A DNA stretch of 11,038 bases. It comes from Pseudomonadota bacterium (GTDB lineage Bacteria > Pseudomonadota > Alphaproteobacteria > Acetobacterales > Acetobacteraceae). Below, one piece after another: positions 6,356 through 11,038 of this stretch. The translations under genes were made by a program, and so were the position numbers. The stretch lies in contig JAKBCD010000020.1 of assembly GCA_021808205.1 (NCBI GenBank), positions 1-11,038 of the forward strand, written 5' to 3'. Below the pieces are notes generated by a model. The model saw only the letters and a list, made by a program, of their open reading frames with translations. It was not told the DNA's origin and did no database searches. How positions within the stretch are numbered: position 1 is the first letter of the stretch; every line of letters starts with the position of its first letter.

Positions 6356-7105
6356 TCAGGAAGGCGCGTCGAACCGCTCCGCCAGCGGGTCGAACAGCAA
6401 GCCATCGCCAAGACCTGGCAGCCGCAGCAGCCTGTGCGGCTTCAGATGCGACCAGCTGACGGTCTCTTCGTTATTATTAATCCAGCCCTTTGTCGTTTTA
6501 ACCCGGCCTGTGAGGTAATCGGCGCTGACGCCGTCCATCTCGCCGGAATTACGGCTGACTGTCGTGCTGTCATACCCCACCAGCACAACCTGCCCATGCC
6601 GATATCTGAAGGTGAAGGTCACATCTTCCGTCTGCCAGGAGCCTGCGTCATAAAAGCTGCTCACATCGATCTGGAATGCGCCGTTTTTAAACAGCACCCC
6701 GCCATTGGCGTCGAACGGATCCTCCATGTCGGGGTCTGTGTGCCGGGTAATAAGATCATGATTGGCGGCAATCAGCCGGTACCCATCCTTACCACCCAGA
6801 GCCACAAGCAGGATGCGCGGATTGCTATCGAGTGGGTCATCGCCAAACCCGTCAGGGTTAGGAATGATGTTTTTCGGTGACTGATCGCGCAGAACCAACA
6901 TCAAATCCGGCACACCATCGCCGTTTAAATCCCCCCTCGCCTGTGCCTCAAGCGCCCATCCTTTAGGAACAAAACCTGTGACGGAAGCCGCGTGCACGGG
7001 CAAATATGGCCAGACCGGAGGCGGAATGGTCAGCTCCTGCGCCGCGGCACAACCTGCTAAAGCCAGGTAAACCGCCAATGCGGCGCAGAAATTTTTGGGA
7101 ATCAC
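6356..7105 (-). CDS. Predicted lipoprotein with a Ca-binding-like DxNxDGxxD loop
   Basis: I do not recognise a named family. The 249-residue product has an export signal ending in LALAGC, a good lipobox with Cys19 as the lipidated residue; Ala at +2 would favour the outer membrane. A simple signal peptidase I cut after AAA (20-22) is the alternative. Near residue 59 is DLNGDGVPD, a calcium-binding loop of the kind seen in FG-GAP/VCBS and EF-hand-like proteins, here present once. The rest looks like a beta-rich domain (for example FTFRYRHGQVVLVGYD, 164-179). The GTG start at 7105 overlaps the tldD stop as GTGA, with no Shine-Dalgarno of its own, so translation is probably coupled to tldD and the two may be functionally linked. 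It ends at the bidirectional terminator shared with carD. Confidence 0.8.
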   Translation of the reverse strand: MIPKNFCAALAVYLALAGCAAAQELTIPPPVWPYLPVHAASVTGFVPKGWALEAQARGDLNGDGVPDLMLVLRDQSPKNIIPNPDGFGDDPLDSNPRILLVALGGKDGYRLIAANHDLITRHTDPDMEDPFDANGGVLFKNGAFQIDVSSFYDAGSWQTEDVTFTFRYRHGQVVLVGYDSTTVSRNSGEMDGVSADYLTGRVKTTKGWINNNEETVSWSHLKPHRLLRLPGLGDGLLFDPLAERFDAPS

Positions 7106-8538
7106 GCCGCCGTGCCGCCGATGGTGAGGCCGGAGAGCTTCAACGTCGGCTGACCCACCCCCACGGGCACGCCCTGGCCGTTTTTACCGCAGGTGCCAAT
7201 GCCAGGGTCCAGCGCCGGGTCGTTGCCGATCATCTCCACCTTGGTCAGCGCATCCGGCCCGTTGCCAATCAGCGTGGCGCCCTTCACCGGGGTCGTCACC
7301 TTGCCGTCCTCGATCAGATAGGCTTCGGAAGCGGAAAACACGAATTTGCCGGAGGTGATATCCACCTGCCCGCCGCCGAAATTCACCGCATATAAGCCGC
7401 GCTTCACGGAGCGGATCATATCTTCCTTATTATCCTGCCCGCCCAGCATAATGGTGTTGGTCATGCGCGGCATGGGGGCATGGGCGTAGCTCTGGCGGCG
7501 GCCATTGCCGGTGGCGCGCATGTTCATCAGCCTGGCATTCTGCCGGTCCTGGATGAAGCCGGTGAGAATCCCATCCTCGATCAGCACGGTGCGGCTGGTC
7601 GGCGTGCCTTCATCGTCGATGGTCAGCGAGCCGCGGCGGTTGGGGATGGTGCCGTCATCCACCACCGTCACGCCCTTGGAGGCAATGCGGCTGCCCAGCA
7701 GCCCGGCGAAGGCGGAAGTCTGCTTGCGGTTGAAATCCCCCTCCAGCCCGTGCCCGATGGCTTCGTGCAGCAGAATGCCCGGCCAACCCGGCCCCAGCAC
7801 CACCGGCATCTCACCGGCCGGGGCCGCCACCGCGCGCAAATTCACCTCAGCCTGGCGGATCGCCTCACGCACCGCGTTCTGCCAGAAATTCGGGTCCACA
7901 TAGGCGCCATAGCCCGAGCGCCCGCCCGCGCCATGGCTGCCGGATTCGCGCTTGCCGTTTTCCTCCAGCACCACGGAAACATTAATCCGCACCAGCGGGC
8001 GGATATCCGCCACACGCGCTCCACCGGCGCGAATAATCTCGATCACCTGCCACTCACCCGCGATGCTGGCCATCACCTGCACCACGCGCTTATCCGCCGC
8101 GCGGGCGAAATCGTCGATCTGTTTGAGCAGCGCCGCGCGGTCCGCGAACGGCGCCTCGCCCAGCGGGTTCACGCCCTCATAAAGCGGCGCGCTGGCCGGG
8201 GCGGGGTCGCCCGATGTCACGCTATGCTCCATAGCCTTGGCGGCGCGGATCGTCTCCGCCGCGCGGCCCAATGCGGCGGCTGAAATATCCCCGGCATGGG
8301 CGAAATACGCCGCCTCGCCCAGCACCGCGCGCAGGCCGAAGCCCCTTCGCGTGTCAAAACTGGCGGCGCGGATGCGGCCATCGTCCAGCGAGATGGATTC
8401 CGATTCCCGGTATTCCAGAAACAGCTCGCCGTCATCCGCCCCGTCGAGCGCGGTGGCGATGTGCCTGCCAGCGTCCGTCAGATCCAGCCCTTGCGGGCCG
8501 TGGAAGAATTCGTCCGCCTTGGTCAGCGCGTCACTCAT
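7102..8538 (-). CDS. tldD: TldD metalloprotease subunit
   Basis: TldD pairs with TldE (PmbA) to form a cytoplasmic zinc protease that digests short or unfolded peptides and in E. coli matures microcin B17 and degrades CcdA. The 478-residue length is normal. The zinc motif HEAIGHGLEGD is present with His258, Glu259 and His263, and a conserved C-terminal Cys450 in GIGTCGKNGQ is the likely third metal ligand. Family blocks such as SGYGAYVDP and GSLTIDDEGTPT are also present. The ATG at 8538 has a good AGGAGT (8551-8546) whose bases overlap the stop codon of the preceding Cox15-family gene, 11 bases away, so the genes form an operon. tldE is not in this window. The downstream lipoprotein start overlaps the tldD stop. 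Confidence 0.96.
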   Translation of the reverse strand: MSDALTKADEFFHGPQGLDLTDAGRHIATALDGADDGELFLEYRESESISLDDGRIRAASFDTRRGFGLRAVLGEAAYFAHAGDISAAALGRAAETIRAAKAMEHSVTSGDPAPASAPLYEGVNPLGEAPFADRAALLKQIDDFARAADKRVVQVMASIAGEWQVIEIIRAGGARVADIRPLVRINVSVVLEENGKRESGSHGAGGRSGYGAYVDPNFWQNAVREAIRQAEVNLRAVAAPAGEMPVVLGPGWPGILLHEAIGHGLEGDFNRKQTSAFAGLLGSRIASKGVTVVDDGTIPNRRGSLTIDDEGTPTSRTVLIEDGILTGFIQDRQNARLMNMRATGNGRRQSYAHAPMPRMTNTIMLGGQDNKEDMIRSVKRGLYAVNFGGGQVDITSGKFVFSASEAYLIEDGKVTTPVKGATLIGNGPDALTKVEMIGNDPALDPGIGTCGKNGQGVPVGVGQPTLKLSGLTIGGTAA

Positions 8539-8549
8539 CTCTCAAACTC

Positions 8550-9722
8550 CTATTCCGCCGCCGCCAGCGCCCCAACGGGGGCGGCCACCGCGCCGCGCAA
8601 CCCATGGTGGGCACCAATGGCAGCGGCAAACAGCAGCACGGCATTCAGCTCATGCACAAAGCCGAGCTCATTGTTTCCCAGCACGAGTGTCGCCATGCCG
8701 AGCACATATTGCAACGCCACCAGCCCGCCCAACAGTAGAAATAAATCCCGCGTGGCGGGCGGCAGCTTCATCCGCAGGCCCATCACGGCGGTGGTCAACG
8801 CCGTTAACGCGGTGATGGTCGCCAGCAGGCGGTGGCAGAACTGCACCGTACCCTTGTTGGTGATGAAATTCATCCAAACCGGGTTTTGACCGAACATGTC
8901 TGGCGGCAGCCAGGAGCCATCCATGGTCGGGAAGGTGTTGAACACTTTCAGCGCGCCGGAGGTAGCGACCAGCGCGCCAAACCCCATGGTCAGCCAGACC
9001 AACCCCATTGTGGCGGTGGTAAAGCCGCGCAGTGTAGCAGCACCCTCAATCCGCACCGGCTCTGGGTTGCGCAGGCTCAGGCCGGTCCAAAGCAATGCCG
9101 CGAAAATCAACATGGCGGAGAGCAGATGCGGCGCCGCCCATTCCGGCGGCGGGGAAAGCACACCGGGATACATGCCCGTCTGCACCATGTACCAGCCATA
9201 AGCCGCCTGCCCGGCGCCAAGCAGGAAGATGAAGCCGAGCCACAAAGCCAATCTGCGCTGGATGCGGCCTTTCAGCAGAAACACCACGAAGGGAACAAGG
9301 AACACGCAGGCCATCAGCCTGCCCCAGCAACGGTCCAAAAACATTGGCCAGAACAAGGCTTTATACTGCGCGATGCCGATCGGATGGGCCTGATATTGCG
9401 CCGTGTGCTGGAACAAGCCGTAAAGCTGGTTCCAGTCCGCCGTGCTCATGGGCGGGATAAAGCCGGTGAACGGCCGCCAGACCTGGATGGAAAAGCTGGC
9501 GCCGATGGTCCGCGCATGGCCGCCCCCCACCACCATGCCAAACACCATGGCGGCCAGCAGCAGCAACCAGTTTCCAACGGCGCGGTCCTGCCTCACCTTT
9601 TCATTCGGCGCGCGCCCCCCTCCGGTGGCTTTCCAGCATCGCTGTGCGATGCCGGAACCTTTACCATCTCCGCCCCGCCATCCCCGCGCGCCAGCTCGGC
9701 CTTCAGTATCATCGCGCCGCAC
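8550..9722 (-). CDS. Divergent Cox15/CtaA-family protein lacking the catalytic Glu/His
   Basis: This is the second of two tandem Cox15/CtaA (heme A synthase) paralogs, an inner-membrane protein with about eight helices. The second half is close to consensus: VFNTFPTMDGSWLPP (260-274), QFCHRLLA with His297, and FVHELNAVLL with His357. The first half is eroded: where the paralog has EYIHRLWGRL this copy has MFLDRCWGRL, so the catalytic-site Glu is Met127 and the heme-ligand His is Asp130; the TR-x-x-SGLSI motif reads ARTIGASFSI. His199 is kept. It should be unable to bind substrate heme normally on its own. The start is uncertain. GTG at 9722 is the longest option, overlapping the upstream gene by 14 bases, but its first 42 residues are an unlikely Gly/Arg-rich run. 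A GTG at 9596 starts just before the first helix. An ATG at 9712 in another frame overlaps the upstream stop as ATGA, which hints at a frameshift. Confidence 0.85.
   Translation of the reverse strand: MRRDDTEGRAGARGWRGGDGKGSGIAQRCWKATGGGRAPNEKVRQDRAVGNWLLLLAAMVFGMVVGGGHARTIGASFSIQVWRPFTGFIPPMSTADWNQLYGLFQHTAQYQAHPIGIAQYKALFWPMFLDRCWGRLMACVFLVPFVVFLLKGRIQRRLALWLGFIFLLGAGQAAYGWYMVQTGMYPGVLSPPPEWAAPHLLSAMLIFAALLWTGLSLRNPEPVRIEGAATLRGFTTATMGLVWLTMGFGALVATSGALKVFNTFPTMDGSWLPPDMFGQNPVWMNFITNKGTVQFCHRLLATITALTALTTAVMGLRMKLPPATRDLFLLLGGLVALQYVLGMATLVLGNNELGFVHELNAVLLFAAAIGAHHGLRGAVAAPVGALAAAE
9593..9712 (-). other. Alternative start frame (39 codons) of the second Cox15-family gene
   Basis: On the minus strand an ATG at 9712-9710 overlaps the upstream gene's TGA as ATGA. 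Its frame runs 39 codons (MILKAELARGDGGAEMVKVP at the front) to a TGA at 9595-9593. Just before the stop is ATGAAAAGG. One extra A in the A4 run (9601-9598), or a -1 slip there, would continue the frame as MKKVRQDRAVGNW into the Cox15-family protein. The peptide looks more protein-like than the Gly/Arg-rich reading of the same bases in the 9722 frame. It may be the true N-terminus separated by a sequencing error, mutation or recoding. Confidence 0.45.
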
Positions 9723-10788
9723 CCCGCAGCCGGTAGAGCATTAACAGCAAGCCCCCCAGCAGCAGCACCGCGTTCATCTGGTGCACCACGCCGATGTCGA
9801 TGCGGCCTGAAACCAAAGCGGTAACGCCAAGTACGAATTGCAAAATAACCAGCCCGCCCACCAGCAACGCGCCATCACGCACCGGGCCAGGGGCCTCACC
9901 GCGCAGGGCCCGCACGGTGAGCGACAGAATGGCCACAGCCGCCAACACCGCCAGCAATTGATGTCCGAAAATAATCGCTGCCGCGCTGTTGAGCAGCCCG
10001 CTCATTGGCCAACCGGGCGGTGGCGCGCCAGTTCCGATGTTCTTGGCCATGGAAAAATCCGCGATGCCATGAATGCCCGAGACCATGGTGCCGCCCCACA
10101 TCGCCAGCAGCAGCAGCAGGAAGGCCATCAGCGTATGCCGACGCAGGCCCCGCATGCCTTCATACCGCACGGGCTCCGGCGCGCGGACTACCAAAGCCGT
10201 CCATAACACCGCGCCGAACAGGAACATGGCGCCAAAGAAATGTAACGAAAGCCGCCAGCCTTCCACCGCGATGGAGTCCGCCCGGAAGCCCGAGGAGACC
10301 ATGAACCAACCAATAAAACCTTGCAGCCCGCCGAGCAGGAACAGCAACACCAGCCAGGGGATCAGCCGCTTCTCGATCCGCCCGGTAAGCGTGAACAAAA
10401 TCAGCGGCAGCAGCAGTACCGCCCCCATCAGCCGCCCCCAGAGGCGGTGGATATATTCTGGCCAGAACAACTTCTGGAAACCGGCCAGGTCCATGCCCTG
10501 ATGCTCAAGATGGTATTGCGGGATGGTCTTATACAGCGCAAACACCTTGTTCCACGCGTCCTGGGAGAGCGGTGGCAGCACGCCGATAATCGGCTCCCAT
10601 TTCATGATCGACAAGCCAGAGCCTGAATCACGTGTATAGCCGCCAATGCCAACCATCACCCAGATCATGAACGCCAGCAGGAATAGCCAGTTGGAGACCA
10701 GCTTGCGGTTGGCTTGGCTGGCGGCCCCGCTCACCGGGTAGGTGTTAGCAAAAGAACCGGCTGTCGGGCCTGTGGTATCGCTGGACAA
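9709..10788 (-). CDS. ctaA: Heme A synthase, Cox15/CtaA family
   Basis: Heme A synthase oxidises the C8 methyl of heme O to a formyl group, making heme A for aa3/ba3-type terminal oxidases in the inner membrane. The 359-residue protein has about eight hydrophobic helices. The first half is canonical: GGYTRDSGSGLSIMKWEP (49-66), VLPPLS, IPQY, EYIHRLWGRL with Glu111 and His114, LGGLQGFIGWFMVSSG and RLSLHF with His183. The second half keeps two His (FGHQLLA, His276; VVHQMNAVLLL, His336) but lacks the usual AG-x-x-FNTFP-x-MDG block; that stretch reads ADFSMAKNIG instead, and HQ replaces the common HR. The start is TTG at 10788: the frame is closed by a TGA five codons upstream, and GGAG sits 7 bases before the TTG. 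The stop overlaps the second paralog. The family call is strong; whether it works alone is an open point. Confidence 0.93.
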   Translation of the reverse strand: MSSDTTGPTAGSFANTYPVSGAASQANRKLVSNWLFLLAFMIWVMVGIGGYTRDSGSGLSIMKWEPIIGVLPPLSQDAWNKVFALYKTIPQYHLEHQGMDLAGFQKLFWPEYIHRLWGRLMGAVLLLPLILFTLTGRIEKRLIPWLVLLFLLGGLQGFIGWFMVSSGFRADSIAVEGWRLSLHFFGAMFLFGAVLWTALVVRAPEPVRYEGMRGLRRHTLMAFLLLLLAMWGGTMVSGIHGIADFSMAKNIGTGAPPPGWPMSGLLNSAAAIIFGHQLLAVLAAVAILSLTVRALRGEAPGPVRDGALLVGGLVILQFVLGVTALVSGRIDIGVVHQMNAVLLLGGLLLMLYRLRGAAR

Positions 10789-10856
10789 ACGGCTACTCCG
10801 TCAAGCTTTGCGAGAGGGACTTACCCCCCGAAGATCTTACTGCGCACATCCCCACC

Positions 10857-11038
10857 TCAGAACTCCGAGCACTTCCGGCTCTGAATCATCGCCAGAAACT
10901 CACGTCGGGTCGAGGGGTTTTCACGGAATTCCCCCAGCATATGGCTGGTGACCATGCTCACCCCCGGCTTGTGCACGCCACGGGTGGAAATGCATTGATG
11001 GTTCGCCTCGATCACCACTGCCACACCGCGCGGCTGCA
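10857..11038 (-). CDS. folE: GTP cyclohydrolase I, C-terminal part only
   Basis: GTP cyclohydrolase I converts GTP to dihydroneopterin triphosphate, the first step of folate biosynthesis, as a cytoplasmic toroidal homodecamer. Only the last 59 codons lie in the window; the 5' part continues beyond base 11038. The visible sequence runs from [15 protein letters not shown] to a TGA at 10857-10859. The Cys in [14 protein letters not shown] is the expected zinc ligand near the active site, and the end ([20 protein letters not shown] then IQSRKCSEF) follows the family pattern. It lies 68 bases upstream of the first Cox15-family gene on the same strand. I see no terminator in that gap, so readthrough into the cox15 genes is possible. 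Confidence 0.93.
   Translation of the reverse strand, partial: QPRGVAVVIEANHQCISTRGVHKPGVSMVTSHMLGEFRENPSTRREFLAMIQSRKCSEF

Noticed and set aside
7480..8283. A 267-codon plus-strand open frame inside tldD
   Set aside because: tldD carries its zinc motif and conserved blocks in the minus frame; the plus reading is Ala/His/Arg-rich with no recognisable features.
8832..9824. A 330-codon open frame on the plus strand across the Cox15-family genes
   Set aside because: It is the complement of two membrane-protein genes; its translation is rich in Gln, His and Pro with no domain, typical of a shadow.
10789..10856. A terminator or separate promoter between folE and the first Cox15-family gene
   Set aside because: I found no convincing stem with a T-run and no paired -35/-10 on the minus strand in these 68 bases.
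1..11038. Mobile element, CRISPR array, tRNA or prophage remnants
   Set aside because: No direct-repeat array with spacers, transposase-like protein, terminal inverted repeats or tRNA cloverleaf could be seen; the only tandem array is coding sequence in carD.

Overview
The window looks like a chromosomal segment of a GC-rich alphaproteobacterium, most likely from the Acetobacteraceae/Rhodospirillales side, although no rRNA or other strict marker is present to fix the family. The reasons are the run of a Suv3-type RNA helicase, a small S4 RNA-binding protein, ferredoxin FdxA and a CarD/CdnL regulator, which from memory is a recurrent alphaproteobacterial gene order, and the presence of heme A synthase, TldD and FolE genes of alphaproteobacterial type. 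The dense packing, high GC and TTG/GTG starts fit.

Plus strand, 1-6336. The window opens inside the gene for enzyme I of the PEP phosphotransferase system. Four bases later comes a Suv3-type helicase, and one base after that a TTG-started S4-domain protein; these three are probably one translationally coupled unit. Between the S4 gene and fdxA sits an extra, partly AT-richer gene for a secreted protein resembling DUF3298/RsiV-type domains, with its own perfect TATAAT box. fdxA follows, then carD behind an extended -10 promoter and a strong leader hairpin. CarD carries an unusual Ala/Pro/Lys/Thr tail built from five 18-bp tandem repeats. A bidirectional terminator at about 6311-6336 closes this half.

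Minus strand, 11038-6356. Reading right to left: the 3' end of folE, two tandem Cox15/CtaA-family genes, tldD, and a small predicted lipoprotein whose GTG start overlaps the tldD stop. Overlaps and short gaps make cox15-cox15-tldD-lipoprotein a likely operon.

The most interesting item is the Cox15 pair. The two full-length paralogs have decayed in complementary halves. The upstream copy keeps the Glu-x-x-His catalytic heme-binding half but has lost the consensus of the second half. The downstream copy keeps the second-half consensus but has Met and Asp in place of the catalytic Glu and His. This suggests that they may work together as a heteromeric heme A synthase. The start region of the downstream copy also shows a reading-frame conflict. 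There is no CRISPR array, transposon, rRNA or tRNA in the window, and no gene-free stretch longer than about 140 bases.
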